This document shows positions 33,590-43,285 of a DNA stretch of 64,000 bases, one piece after another (the stretch's first letter is position 1; each line of letters starts with the position of its first letter). A program made the translations under genes and the position numbers. A model generated the notes under the pieces. The model was not told the DNA's origin, ran no database searches, and saw only the letters and a program-made list of their open reading frames with translations. Source of the DNA: Flavobacterium sp. KACC 22763 (GTDB lineage: Bacteria; Bacteroidota; Bacteroidia; Flavobacteriales; Flavobacteriaceae); contig NZ_CP117879.1 in the NCBI RefSeq assembly GCF_028736155.1, positions 372,001-436,000 of the forward strand. Reading direction: 5' to 3'.

Positions 33590-35059
33590 ATGGGTATTGT
33601 CTTAAATCAGTCTTTTAAAAATACTATAATTACATACATTGGTTTTGGTATCGGAGCCATTAATACATTATATCTTTATCCCGTTTTTCTTGGGGCAACT
33701 TATTACGCATTAACAAATTACATTACTTCTGCGGCAAACGTAATCATGCCTTTGTTTGCTATCGGAATGCAAAATACGCTTGTAAAATTTTATTCGCAAT
33801 ATAAAACAGAAGAAGAAAGAGAGCAGTTTTTGTCCTTTACGGCGCTGTTTCCTATTTTAATGTGTATTCCGTTAGGACTTATCGGAATCTTTTTCTACGA
33901 CGACATAACCGATTTTGTTTCAAAAGAAAACCCAGTTGTTCGTGAGTTCATGCTTCTTATTCCGTTTATCGGAATCTGTATGGCTTATTTTGAAATTTTT
34001 TATGCCTGGGCGAGAGTGCATATGCATTCGGTCTTTGGGAACTTTATTAAAGAAGTCGGTTTAAGGCTACTTTCTACATTTGCTTTGATCGGATTGTATT
34101 TCAATTGGATTTCATTGGTAGGATTTGTGTACATAACAGCAGGAATCTATTTTTTTGCTTTTTTGATCACTATGTTTTATGCCTTTTATATCAAAAAGCC
34201 TAATTTCCAGATTACAATACCTGAAAATGTAAAGGCAGTAATGGAGTATACTTTTTATATTATCTTATCAGGAAGCGTAGCCAATTTGCTTCTAGATGGT
34301 GATAAGCTGATGCTAAATCAATATATGAAGATCGAGAATATTGCGTACTATTCTGTGGCAACTTATATCGCTTTGGTTATTTCGGTGCCGAGCCGCGCCA
34401 TGCACCAAATCGTATATCCAATTACAGCTAAGTTAATGCATGAAAATAAACACGACGAATTGAATCAGCTGTATAAAAAAACGTCAATTAATTTACAGAT
34501 TGTCGGCGGATTTGTAATGCTGTGCATTTTTGTGAATATTAGGCAATTATATGAATTGGTTCCAAAAGAATACAGCGGCGGTATCTCAGTTGTATTTATG
34601 ATTGGTCTTTCTAAATATTTTGATCTGATTTTAGGAAATAATAACGCCATTATTTTCAATACCAAATATTACCGAATGGTATTGTATTTAGGATTAATGC
34701 TAGTTGTTTTAACCGTGATTTTAAACATGTTGTTCATTCCTGATTTTGGAATTATGGGTTCAGCATTTGCGACACTTTTGTCTATTACTTTGTATAGTTT
34801 GGCAAAATTACTTTTTGTAGTTAAGAAGCTTGATTTGTATCCTTTTACAAAGCAGACAATTCATTCAATACTGCTTACATTTGCGTTGTTTTTACTGTTT
34901 TATTTCTGGGAATTTCCATTTTTCCAATTAATCAGTATTGCTTTAAAATCGATATTGGTGACTATTTTATATCTGTATTTAAACTATAAGTTCAAGATTT
35001 CTTCAGATATCAATAATGTTATTGATTCTATTTTCAAAAAGTTAGGTTTTAAAATTTGA
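33590..35059 (+). CDS. Wzx-type polysaccharide flippase (MOP superfamily)
   Basis: A 489-residue inner-membrane protein with about fourteen helices, of the oligosaccharide flippase/MVF group. Typical features are the paired N-terminal helices with TYIGFGIGAINTLYLYP, the conserved middle segment LLLDGDKLMLNQYM, and the charged loop VPSRAMHQIVYPI. It would move lipid-linked glycans to the periplasmic leaflet, using products of the upstream glycosyltransferase. It is the third gene of the YfhO-glycosyltransferase-flippase set. No polymerase or initiating transferase is in the window, so it may not be a complete glycan locus. Confidence 0.88.
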   Translation: MGIVLNQSFKNTIITYIGFGIGAINTLYLYPVFLGATYYALTNYITSAANVIMPLFAIGMQNTLVKFYSQYKTEEEREQFLSFTALFPILMCIPLGLIGIFFYDDITDFVSKENPVVREFMLLIPFIGICMAYFEIFYAWARVHMHSVFGNFIKEVGLRLLSTFALIGLYFNWISLVGFVYITAGIYFFAFLITMFYAFYIKKPNFQITIPENVKAVMEYTFYIILSGSVANLLLDGDKLMLNQYMKIENIAYYSVATYIALVISVPSRAMHQIVYPITAKLMHENKHDELNQLYKKTSINLQIVGGFVMLCIFVNIRQLYELVPKEYSGGISVVFMIGLSKYFDLILGNNNAIIFNTKYYRMVLYLGLMLVVLTVILNMLFIPDFGIMGSAFATLLSITLYSLAKLLFVVKKLDLYPFTKQTIHSILLTFALFLLFYFWEFPFFQLISIALKSILVTILYLYLNYKFKISSDINNVIDSIFKKLGFKI

Positions 35060-35115
35060 TCTGATTTTTCTTTAAAAAAGAAAGAGATTTAAAAAAATTG
35101 TAGCTTTTTTGTTTT

Positions 35116-35123
35116 TATATTTG
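35116..35123 (+). promoter_or_regulatory. -7 element of the MscS gene
   Basis: TATATTTG matches TAnnTTTG and lies 34 bases before the ATG. The nearest TTG (35098-35100) leaves a 15-base spacer, slightly short. Confidence 0.45.
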
Positions 35124-35157
35124 TTAGAAAGGATAACTAATTTATTTCTAATTGAAT

Positions 35158-36810
35158 ATGAAAATAAAAGTACTTAGGTTATTAGCTCTCTTTTTTGTCT
35201 TGTTTTCTTTTTCTGTAATTGCCCAGAAAAATAATCTGAAAAGCGCTGGAAAAGATTCTATAACAGTAAAACTAAAAGGTTATCCTGTAAAGCCTTTTAA
35301 CGATACACTTTTTTTTATTTATCATAATGTTGGATCCTTTTCTGCAAAAGAAAGGGCACAATACATTACAGATAAGATTAAAAGGTTGTACAATGAGTCT
35401 TTTTTTGAAAAAGACTCTATAAAAGTTATTCCTTCTGATGTTTCTATGGATATTGTGTATCAAAGCGATTTGGTAATAATGTCTGTTTTAGAAGCTGATG
35501 CAAAAGCAGAAAATACTACGATAAAGGTTATTGCCAATCGCAATCTGGATAAAATTAAAAGCGCAATACTTTATCAGAATGAAAATTATTCACAATTGCC
35601 AAAACGAATTGGCTATACAGCGCTATTGGTTCTTATAATTGGTATAGTTTTATTTTTGACCTCTAGGATATTTAATTTTATTAAAAAATATATTGTAAAA
35701 AATAGAGCAAAGTATTTTAAAGGAGTAAGCTATAATTCCATTAAAATATTATCTCCAGAGAAACAACTGGTTTTATTACTTCGAATCTTTGGTGTTATAA
35801 AAATAATAACGCTTATTTTAATAGTCTATCTTTCGCTTCCTGTTTTATTTAGCATTTTTCCAGCAACAAAAGACTATACTACAACATTACTCAGATGGAT
35901 CTTAACACCTGCAAAATCTGCCTTTATGGGATTTGTTGGTTTTCTTCCTAGCTTATTTACTATAATTGTAATCATCGTTATTTTTAAATATTCGATCAAA
36001 ATAATTAAGTTTTTCTTTTATGAAATAAAATCAGAGAATATTAAGATTAGTGGTTTTTATAGCGATTGGGCATTGCCGACATTCAACATTATTCGTCTTT
36101 TGATGTATGCTTTTATGCTGGTGATTATTTTTCCGTACTTGCCAGGTTCAGATTCTCCAATTTTTAAAGGAGTTTCAGTATTTGTAGGGGTTTTATTTTC
36201 GCTTGGTTCTTCTAATGCGATTGCCAATATGGTAGCAGGTTTGGTTATTACCTATATGCGTCCGTTTAAGATTGGAGATTTTATAAAAATTGGTGATGTA
36301 AGTGGGGAAGTGATAGAAAAAACGGCTTTGGTTACCCGAATCAGGACACCAAAATTTGAAGACATTACAATTCCAAATGCGACCGTTTTGTCGAGTACTT
36401 CTACAAATTATTCTGCAAATACAAATCAGTCGACCAACGGATTATTAATTCATACCACAGTAACAATCGGATATGATGTGCCTTGGAAAGACATTCATGC
36501 TGCTTTGATTGATGCTGCTGGAAAAACAGAAATGACAGAAAAAGAACCTAAACCGTTTGTGCTTCAAACCAGTTTGGACGATTTTTATGTATCGTATCAA
36601 ATCAATGTGTATACCAAAGAGCCAACGAAACAGCCTAGGATTTATTCTTCGCTTCATCAGAATATTCAAGATTCTTTTAATGCTGCAGGTATCGAGATCA
36701 TGTCGCCACATTACAGCGCTTTACGAGACGGAAACACCACGACGATTCCGCCAAATTATCTGAAAGAAGATTACGAAGCACCTTTCTTTAATATTAAAAA
36801 CAAAGGTTAA
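35158..36810 (+). CDS. Mechanosensitive ion channel, MscS family
   Basis: A 550-residue protein from the ATG at 35158; a TTG six bases upstream is in frame but less likely. A signal peptide (about 1-23, ending SVIAQ) leads to a periplasmic domain of about 130 residues, then roughly five membrane helices, and the MscS pore helix and beta domain: SLGSSNAIANMVAGLVITYMRPFKIGDFIKIGDVSGEV and TRIRTPKFEDITIPNATVLS. The family releases solutes on hypo-osmotic shock. The extra periplasmic region makes it one of the larger MscS paralogues. A promoter-like box separates it from the flippase gene. Confidence 0.92.
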   Translation: MKIKVLRLLALFFVLFSFSVIAQKNNLKSAGKDSITVKLKGYPVKPFNDTLFFIYHNVGSFSAKERAQYITDKIKRLYNESFFEKDSIKVIPSDVSMDIVYQSDLVIMSVLEADAKAENTTIKVIANRNLDKIKSAILYQNENYSQLPKRIGYTALLVLIIGIVLFLTSRIFNFIKKYIVKNRAKYFKGVSYNSIKILSPEKQLVLLLRIFGVIKIITLILIVYLSLPVLFSIFPATKDYTTTLLRWILTPAKSAFMGFVGFLPSLFTIIVIIVIFKYSIKIIKFFFYEIKSENIKISGFYSDWALPTFNIIRLLMYAFMLVIIFPYLPGSDSPIFKGVSVFVGVLFSLGSSNAIANMVAGLVITYMRPFKIGDFIKIGDVSGEVIEKTALVTRIRTPKFEDITIPNATVLSSTSTNYSANTNQSTNGLLIHTTVTIGYDVPWKDIHAALIDAAGKTEMTEKEPKPFVLQTSLDDFYVSYQINVYTKEPTKQPRIYSSLHQNIQDSFNAAGIEIMSPHYSALRDGNTTTIPPNYLKEDYEAPFFNIKNKG

Positions 36811-37040
36811 ATAATTGATAACGAGTGATTAAATTTAAAACTTTAACACTTGAATTCTTTGTAATTAATTTAATAAAAATTAACTTTATCATGAATGTTT
36901 AGCAGTACTTTGCTCAAAATGCAGTTTTTTTTCTAACTAAACGATTAAATGCAGGCATTTTTTTAATTTTTTAGAATTAAATATTTTTGCAGTAAAGTAC
37001 GAATAAAAGTGTAACCAGAATTAATTGTAGATTAGTAATT

Positions 37041-37340
37041 ATGAAGTACAATCATCTCAGCCATGAACAAAGCATGCAAGTATTTTCTAATATGATATCA
37101 AACAAAGTTCATAACGGATTTACTTTAGAAGAAAGAAATGATGAACTTCTTTTTGCAGTCTTATCTAAAGGCGGAAAAGTGGTGAATCACAGTTTAAATT
37201 TTATGATTTTCTGTTTAACTCTAGGTTTGTGGTCATTTGCATGGCTTTATCTTACTTTTGAGGCTTCAAAACAGAAAAAGATCTTAGTAGCTATTGATGA
37301 AGATGGTCTTCCTTTTGAGGAAAGATGTTTAGTAGCTTAA
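37041..37340 (+). CDS. Small membrane protein of unknown function
   Basis: A 99-residue protein. Residues 1-52 are soluble (SHEQSMQVFSNMISNKVHNGFTLEERND), and a hydrophobic stretch from 53 to 75 (LNFMIFCLTLGLWSFAWLYLTF) forms one or two helices, followed by a charged tail. Such an arrangement is seen in small proteins of Flavobacteria, but I do not recognise the family. It is monocistronic, with a strong terminator shared with the convergent uvrA. Confidence 0.7.
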   Translation: MKYNHLSHEQSMQVFSNMISNKVHNGFTLEERNDELLFAVLSKGGKVVNHSLNFMIFCLTLGLWSFAWLYLTFEASKQKKILVAIDEDGLPFEERCLVA

Positions 37341-37368
37341 AAACATTAAAAAAAGAGAAATAAAATAT

Positions 37369-37409
37369 AAAGCCATAAATACAAACTAATCAATTGTATT
37401 TATGGCTTT
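37369..37409. terminator. Bidirectional terminator between the small membrane protein and uvrA
   Basis: A perfect 16-base stem (AAAGCCATAAATACAA and its complement) with a 9-base loop, flanked by A/T-rich ends on both sides. It serves two convergent genes. Confidence 0.85.
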
Positions 37410-37433
37410 GTTAATTGAAAACGGTTAGATGTC

Positions 37434-40229
37434 TTATAATTTATCTTTTAAATAAACTCCCGTTACAGATTCTTTTACTTTTAGAATGTCTTCTGGAGTT
37501 CCAGACGCCAATAAACGTCCTCCGTTTTCTCCGCCTTCAGGGCCTAAATCAAGGATCCAGTCGGCACATTTTATTAGATCTAGATTATGTTCGATGACAA
37601 TTATCGAATGTCCTTTTTCTATTAAAGCATCAAACGAAGCCAAAAGTTTTTTAATATCATGAAAGTGAAGACCAGTTGTAGGTTCGTCAAAAACAAATAA
37701 GGCTTTTTCTTTTGTTGCCCCTTTTACAAGGAAAGAAGCCAACTTAATACGCTGTGCCTCTCCGCCAGATAAAGTAGAAGAAGACTGCCCTAATTGAACA
37801 TACCCTAAACCAACATCTTGCAAAGGCTGTAATTTTTGAGTGATTTTTGCTTGCTTGTTTTTCTCGAAAAAAGCAATAGCATCGTCAATGGTCATTGTAA
37901 GAATATCATTGATGTTTTGATTGTCAAAAGTTACTTCTAAAATCTCTTTTTTAAATCGTTTTCCTCCGCAGGTTTCACAAGGAAGCGAAACATCGGCCAT
38001 GAAAACCATTTCGACATTGATAGAACCTTCTCCTTTACAAGTTTCGCATCGGCCTCCATCAACATTAAAAGAAAAGTGTTTGGCCTGATAACCTCTTATT
38101 TTTGACAGTTTTTCTTTGGCATACAAATCACGAATATCATCATAAGCTTTGATATAGGTAACCGGATTTGATCTAGAGCTTCTTCCAATAGGATTTTGAT
38201 CTACATATTCAATATGTTTAATGTGAGAAAAAGATCCTGAAATCTCGGTAAATTGCCCTGCTTTTTCAGCAGCGCTTTCTAGTTTTTTCTGAACGGCAGG
38301 AAACAAAATTTTCTTAATTAAAGTACTTTTTCCACTTCCAGATACTCCCGTTACAACAGTTAGAACATCTAAAGGAAAAGTAACATCAATATTTTTTAAG
38401 TTGTTTTCGCGCGCGCCTATAATATCTATATGGTTTTTGAATTTTCTTCTTCTCTTTGGAATAGAAATTTCTAAGTCTCCATTAAGATATTTCGCTGTCA
38501 AAGAATCAGACTTTAGAATTTCATCATAAGTTCCTTGAGCAACCAATTTTCCTCCAAAAGTTCCAGCTTCAGGACCAATGTCAATAATCATATCGGCAGC
38601 TTTCATGATATCTTCATCATGTTCAACCACAATTACAGTGTTGCCAAGATCACGAAGAGAAAGCAGTACTTTGATTAATCTTTCAGAATCTTTAGGATGC
38701 AGACCAATACTTGGTTCATCTAGAATATACATCGATCCTACTAAACTACTACCAAGAGAAGTAGCCAAGTTAATTCGCTGCGATTCACCTCCAGAAAGAG
38801 TGGCAGAATTTCTATTTAAGGTAAGATAGTCTAAACCAACTTCAGATAAAAAAGACAAACGATTATTGATTTCGATCATTAGTCGTTTAGCGATCTGCTG
38901 TTCGTATTGATTTAATTCGATGTTTTTGAAGAATGTAACCAAATGTTTAATTGGTAAATCAACCAAATCAGAAACTGTTTTTCCGTTGATTTTTACATAA
39001 GACGCTTCTTCGCGTAAGCGTTTGCCTTTGCAAGCATGACATTTGGTTTTACCGCGGTAACGTGATAACATTACTCGGTTTTGAATCTTATAATTTTTTT
39101 CTTCTAATTCTCTAAAGAAATCATTCAATCCTTGAAAATATTGATTTCCAGTCCAGATTAAATCTTTTTGCTCTTCAGTTAATTGGAAATAAGGTTTGTG
39201 AATTGGGAAATCAAATTTATAGGCATGTTTTACCAATTCATCTTTATACCAGCTCATGCTTTCGCCACGCCAAGGATAAATGGCACTTTCATAAATAGAC
39301 AATGCAGTGTTTGGAACCACAAGGTCGGCATCAATACCAATTATATTTCCGTAGCCCTCGCAAACGGGACATGCTCCGTATGGATTGTTGAAACTGAATA
39401 AATGAACATTTGGCTCTAGAAAAGTTATTCCGTCAAGCTCAAAATTATTAGAGTAAGAAAATCTTTTTTCACCATTTAATTCTTGAAGGAAACAAATTCC
39501 TTTTCCTTCAAAAAATGCAGTTTGAACGGCGTCGGCTAGACGATTGTAGAATTCTTCTTCCTCTTTAACTACAATACGGTCAATTATAAGAAGTATGTCT
39601 TTATTGTCGAATTGATGTAAATCTGAAGCAGAAAATTCATCCAGACGAATCATTTCGTTATCAACCAAAATACGAGCAAAACCTTGCTGTAAAAGTACTT
39701 TCAGTTTGTCTTCCAGCTGTCTGCCTTCTTCAAGATGAATAGGAGCAAGCAACAGCCATCTGCTGTCAAGAGGAAGGCCCTTAACATCAGAGATAACATC
39801 TGTAACTGTATTTTTTTTGACTTCCTGTCCAGAAATAGGAGAGTACGTGCGTCCAATTCTGGCAAACAAAAGTTTGATGTAATCGTATATTTCTGTAGAA
39901 GTTCCAACAGTAGAACGGGCATTGGTCGTATTTACTTTTTGCTCTATAGCAATTGCGGGAGCAATACCTTTAATATATTCTACTTTCGGTTTGTCTAAAC
40001 GGCCTAAAAACTGACGCGCATAAGACGACAGACTTTCTACATAACGTCTTTGTCCTTCAGCATATAAAGTATCAAAAGCTAAACTCGATTTTCCTGATCC
40101 TGAAAGACCTGTAATAACAACCAGTTTATTTCTCGGAATAACAACGTCTACATTTTTTAAATTATGTACTTGCGCTCCTTTAATTATAATATTTGATTTT
40201 GGATCTATTTTAGAAAGGTCAATTTGCAT
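37434..40229 (-). CDS. uvrA: Excinuclease ABC subunit UvrA
   Basis: A 931-residue DNA-damage recognition ATPase of nucleotide excision repair. I use the ATG at 40229 ([13 protein letters not shown]); the TTG ten codons upstream adds residues not expected for UvrA. Both ABC modules are complete: [12 protein letters not shown] and [10 protein letters not shown] for Walker [10 protein letters not shown] and LSGGEAQRI signatures, and [11 protein letters not shown] and [11 protein letters not shown]alker B. Zinc ligands are present in CPVCEGYGN .. CHACKGKR and CETCKGEG .. CETCGGKR. It appears monocistronic. Confidence 0.97.
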   Translation of the reverse strand: MQIDLSKIDPKSNIIIKGAQVHNLKNVDVVIPRNKLVVITGLSGSGKSSLAFDTLYAEGQRRYVESLSSYARQFLGRLDKPKVEYIKGIAPAIAIEQKVNTTNARSTVGTSTEIYDYIKLLFARIGRTYSPISGQEVKKNTVTDVISDVKGLPLDSRWLLLAPIHLEEGRQLEDKLKVLLQQGFARILVDNEMIRLDEFSASDLHQFDNKDILLIIDRIVVKEEEEFYNRLADAVQTAFFEGKGICFLQELNGEKRFSYSNNFELDGITFLEPNVHLFSFNNPYGACPVCEGYGNIIGIDADLVVPNTALSIYESAIYPWRGESMSWYKDELVKHAYKFDFPIHKPYFQLTEEQKDLIWTGNQYFQGLNDFFRELEEKNYKIQNRVMLSRYRGKTKCHACKGKRLREEASYVKINGKTVSDLVDLPIKHLVTFFKNIELNQYEQQIAKRLMIEINNRLSFLSEVGLDYLTLNRNSATLSGGESQRINLATSLGSSLVGSMYILDEPSIGLHPKDSERLIKVLLSLRDLGNTVIVVEHDEDIMKAADMIIDIGPEAGTFGGKLVAQGTYDEILKSDSLTAKYLNGDLEISIPKRRRKFKNHIDIIGARENNLKNIDVTFPLDVLTVVTGVSGSGKSTLIKKILFPAVQKKLESAAEKAGQFTEISGSFSHIKHIEYVDQNPIGRSSRSNPVTYIKAYDDIRDLYAKEKLSKIRGYQAKHFSFNVDGGRCETCKGEGSINVEMVFMADVSLPCETCGGKRFKKEILEVTFDNQNINDILTMTIDDAIAFFEKNKQAKITQKLQPLQDVGLGYVQLGQSSSTLSGGEAQRIKLASFLVKGATKEKALFVFDEPTTGLHFHDIKKLLASFDALIEKGHSIIVIEHNLDLIKCADWILDLGPEGGENGGRLLASGTPEDILKVKESVTGVYLKDKL

Positions 40230-40619
40230 AAAAAAGTCAATTTTTACAAAAGTAATCAATTTTGAATTGGATTTAGTTAAGGATTTAGTTCCAAATCTTA
40301 ACTATTTTATCGTAAAAAAAACTTCCTGATGGATCCCTTTTGTCAGAAAAAAATCAGTTTTTGAAAGGTGAAAAGATGCAGTTTAAAGGTTTTTTTAGAA
40401 AATTATCGAGTATTTGTTTATTTATTAGAGGAAAAATTGTAATTTAAATTCAGATTTAATGTAATGATTAAAATTTATCTTGCTAATTGTAAGTTATTTA
40501 CGTTTGTTTTTTAACATTTTTTGAGAGCTTTTGTTTTACGGATTTTTAGCTCTTTTTAGGTAAATTTTATGTTTATTGTACATTAATAAAAGTTTTACTA
40601 ATAATAATTAATGATTTTA
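40230..40619. other. AT-rich intergenic region upstream of the sigma factor gene
   Basis: About 520 bases separate uvrA from the sigma-factor start, and this is the part before its promoter. It is very AT-rich with many T runs. I see no coding sequence, no clear hairpin and no repeat of the families found elsewhere. It holds the promoter of uvrA by position, but no convincing TAnnTTTG box on the minus strand. Confidence 0.5.
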
Positions 40620-40652
40620 TTTGCTTTTTAAAAGTAAAATTTGTTAAATTTG
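40620..40652 (+). promoter_or_regulatory. Promoter of the sigma factor gene
   Basis: TTTG (40620-40623), a 21-base spacer and TAAATTTG (40645-40652) match the Bacteroidota housekeeping consensus. The leader to the start codon at 40754 is about 95 bases, longer than most in the window. Confidence 0.65.
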
Positions 40653-40753
40653 GTCGCAATATTAACATAACCAAAAAAGATACGCCTATATAAAAAAACT
40701 ACTTTTTAGAAAATACTCCAAATTTTAAAATAAAACTAAAAAAAGTAGTTATT

Positions 40754-41338
40754 ATGGCTGATCTGCATACTCCAGACGCTCTATTAGTAAAAAATTATGT
40801 TGACGGTAGCGAAGCTGCTCTGGCAACATTAATAAAAAGGCACGAATCTAAGATATATGGATTTATATATTCTAAGATAGCTGATAGAGATATTTCAAAT
40901 GATATTTTTCAAGACACATTTATTAAAGTTATTAAAACTTTAAAAAGCAATTCGTACAACGAAGAAGGTAAATTTTTGCCTTGGGTAATGCGTATTTCTC
41001 ATAACTTAATTGTTGATCATTTTCGTAAGACCAAAAAAATGCCAATGTATAGAGAAACAGAAGAATTTTCTATCTTCTCTATTATGTCAGACGATGCGCT
41101 TACAATTGAAGGCAAAATGATTGTAGATCAGGTAGAGCTTGATTTAAAAAAGCTAATCGAAGAACTTCCTGAAGATCAAAAAGAGGTACTTGTAATGCGT
41201 ATGTACCAAGATATGAGCTTTAAAGAAATCTCAGAAGTAACAGGCGTAAGCATCAATACAGCACTTGGAAGAATGCGTTATGCTCTAATGAATTTGAGAA
41301 AAATAATAGATAAACATCAAATTATTTTAACCAACTAA
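40754..41338 (+). CDS. Sigma-70 family (ECF-like) RNA polymerase sigma factor
   Basis: A 194-residue sigma factor with region 2 (YGFIYSKIADRDISNDIFQDTFIKVIK, then FLPWVMRISHNLIVDHFRK) and region 4 (LPEDQKEVLVMRMYQDMSFKEISEVTGVSINTALGRMRYAL), and nothing between them but a linker of about 40 residues. That is the ECF layout. No anti-sigma factor gene with a membrane helix follows; instead a 47-residue basic protein does. It uses a housekeeping-type promoter. Highly similar genes are typical of Flavobacteria. Confidence 0.92.
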   Translation: MADLHTPDALLVKNYVDGSEAALATLIKRHESKIYGFIYSKIADRDISNDIFQDTFIKVIKTLKSNSYNEEGKFLPWVMRISHNLIVDHFRKTKKMPMYRETEEFSIFSIMSDDALTIEGKMIVDQVELDLKKLIEELPEDQKEVLVMRMYQDMSFKEISEVTGVSINTALGRMRYALMNLRKIIDKHQIILTN

Positions 41339-41388
41339 TACTATTTTGATAATAACCTCGTTATATTAGTATAAAACATTCTGATAGT

Positions 41389-41532
41389 ATGGGGAAAATT
41401 TACTCAAAAAAAGCACAAGCTTCTAAAAATCTTAAACCTAAAAAAGAAGTCGTTTCTTTTTTACTGAATTACTCGAAAGCCTTGACTGTTGTTAAGATTG
41501 ACGATAAAAATTTTGAGATTATAGCTAACTAA
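41389..41532 (+). CDS. 47-residue basic protein downstream of the sigma factor
   Basis: ATG at 41389 to TAA at 41530-41532. The product begins MGKIYSKKAQASKNLKPKKE, is very rich in lysine for its first 20 residues, and continues as VVSFLLNYSKALTVVKIDD with a hydrophobic-alternating tail (NFEIIAN). It starts 50 bases after the sigma gene, and terminator hairpins follow closely, so it fits as the last gene of that transcript. There is no recognised family; a small regulator of the sigma factor is one possibility, offered as inference only. Confidence 0.65.
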   Translation: MGKIYSKKAQASKNLKPKKEVVSFLLNYSKALTVVKIDDKNFEIIAN

Positions 41533-41595
41533 ACAGCCCACTGCTCCTGTCGGATGTTTATAAAAAAACAAACCAAATGGTCGTTTTGGTTTAAG

Positions 41596-41638
41596 AACTC
41601 ACAGTTTGTATATTTTATACAAGTTGTGAGTTTTTTTG
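41596..41638 (+). terminator. Terminator of the sigma factor transcript
   Basis: The stem AACTCAC..TTGTATA / TATACAA..GTGAGTT is followed by a T run. A smaller hairpin, AAACCAAA / TTTTGGTTT, lies just before at 41570-41592. Both come after the 47-residue gene. Confidence 0.8.
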
Positions 41639-42081
41639 TTTCTGCTTTTTTGTGTAAAAAATATAAGGTTTTTACAGCATTTTTCTCTCTATTTGTTAAA
41701 ATTTAATATTTTGATTAGATTTTATGGGTTTATTTGGTTTTTAATTCTATTTTAGTTAAAAAACTAATTTTTTAGTCGTTATAAATGCGTTTATTAAGTG
41801 TTATTCGTATTGAAAGGTTGGTTTTAGCTAAGAATTGTAAAAATAATACATTAAGAATTAAATATTTAACCCCAAAAACAGATTGTTTATGAAGAAAAAC
41901 TACCCTGCTTTATTTTGTTAAGTTTGATGTTTGTTTGATTTTTTGAGAGACTATTTGGACCAGCAAATGTTACTCATGAAATGGTAATAAAAGATAATTT
42001 TTGAACCAGTTTAATTATCTCTTTTACTGTACCTCAAAACAAGCTAAGAAAATCATTTAATCACCAAAACTTAACCGCAAA
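41639..42081. other. AT-rich intergenic region before the TPR gene
   Basis: After the terminator, about 440 bases contain no open frame worth calling and no repeat I recognise. No exact TAnnTTTG box at a usual distance from the TPR start was found, so its promoter is not located. Confidence 0.5.
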
Positions 42082-43146
42082 ATGAAAGAGAACATTAAAA
42101 TGTTGTCATGCTTATTAATGATAAGTATTGGCGCATTTGCTCAAAAAGACAAAATTAAAGAAGCACAGTCTTTATTTGATAAAGGAAATAGCCAAGAAGC
42201 TTTGGCAATTTTAACCAAAACCGAATACCTTATACTTAACGCATCCGACGAAGACAAATCTGATTATTACTATTTAAAAGGTAATGTCTTAAAAGATTTG
42301 GCTGTAAAAAATGTAGATGCAGCTAATAATTTTACATTGGCATCGCAATCATATCAAGACGTATTCTTGTACGAGAATGAATCAGGCAAATTTAAATGGA
42401 CAATTAAAGCTAATATGGCTTTAAAAGATATGAAAGCCAGTCTTGTAAATGGCGCAATGGCTGATTTTAACGCCGGAAAATTTAAAGAAAGTGCCGAGAA
42501 AAGCTATAAAGTGTATTTATTCGATAAGAAAGATACCATCAACTTGTATAACGCGGCATCTTCGTCTATAAATGCAAAAGATTTCAACGCAGCAGTTACC
42601 TATTACGAACTTTTGAAAAAGATTAATTTCTCTGGAAAAGGAGTTTTGTATTATGCTACAAACAAGAAAACAAAAGAAGAAGACGCTTTCGTTTCGCCAA
42701 AAGCTAGAGAATCAGCAATTCAACAAGGGTTCTATGAAAAACCAAGAACAGAATCTGTACCTTCTAAAAAAATAGAAGTAAACAATAATCTTGCTTATGC
42801 CTACCTTGAAAGAAAAGAGTATTCTAAAGCTGAAACGGTGTATAATTATGTTTTAGAATTGAATCCAAATTATGTGGATGCCTATATTAATTTGGCTTAC
42901 TTAAAGCTGCAAATGAAGAAAGACTTGGCCGATGAAATATCTTCATTGGGAACTACGCCAGCTGAGATGCAGAAGTACGATAAGCTTAATGCTAGAAAAG
43001 ATGATATTACAAGAAGTGCAATTCCGTATCTGAAAAAAGTACTTACACTAGAACCAAAAAATCCAGATGCAACAAAAACATTGCTAGGTGTTTATAGATC
43101 GCTTGACATGACAGCTGAATATAATGCTCTAAAAGCGGGAATGTAA
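42082..43146 (+). CDS. Exported tetratricopeptide repeat protein
   Basis: A 354-residue protein with a signal peptide (about 1-20, ending GAFAQ). Repeated helix pairs with TPR spacing are visible: KIKEAQSLFDKGNSQEALAIL, NGAMADFNAGKFKESAEKSYKVY, NAASSSINAKDFNAAVTYYELL, NNLAYAYLERKEYSKAETVYNYVLELNPNYVDAYINLAYLKLQM and AIPYLKKVLTLEPKNPDATKTLLGVY. The second half is best conserved. It probably scaffolds envelope proteins in the periplasm; partners are unknown. Confidence 0.88.
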   Translation: MKENIKMLSCLLMISIGAFAQKDKIKEAQSLFDKGNSQEALAILTKTEYLILNASDEDKSDYYYLKGNVLKDLAVKNVDAANNFTLASQSYQDVFLYENESGKFKWTIKANMALKDMKASLVNGAMADFNAGKFKESAEKSYKVYLFDKKDTINLYNAASSSINAKDFNAAVTYYELLKKINFSGKGVLYYATNKKTKEEDAFVSPKARESAIQQGFYEKPRTESVPSKKIEVNNNLAYAYLERKEYSKAETVYNYVLELNPNYVDAYINLAYLKLQMKKDLADEISSLGTTPAEMQKYDKLNARKDDITRSAIPYLKKVLTLEPKNPDATKTLLGVYRSLDMTAEYNALKAGM

Positions 43147-43162
43147 ATAAATTGGGTAATGA

Positions 43163-43202
43163 GAAAATTTGATAATTAGAAAATTTGATAATTAGAAAAT
43201 TT
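43163..43202. repeat. 16-bp tandem repeat, 2.5 copies
   Basis: GAAAATTTGATAATTA occurs at 43163 and 43179, and half a unit follows at 43195. It lies between the TPR and nth genes, just before the shared terminator. Confidence 0.85.
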
Positions 43203-43245
43203 CTACAGATTCCGAACACATTGTCTAATTTTATAATTGGCACAT

Positions 43246-43285
43246 TAAAGCACAAAGATTTTTAATCTTTGTGCTTTATTTTTTT
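43246..43285. terminator. Bidirectional terminator overlapping the nth stop codon
   Basis: A perfect 15-base stem (TAAAGCACAAAGATT and its complement) with a short loop. The right arm includes the nth stop codon at 43276-43278, and T tracts occur both ways. Confidence 0.85.

Noticed and set aside
41645..42081. Possible structured RNA in the 440-base gap before the TPR gene
   Set aside because: I could find no conserved riboswitch-like core or long stem, only AT-rich sequence.
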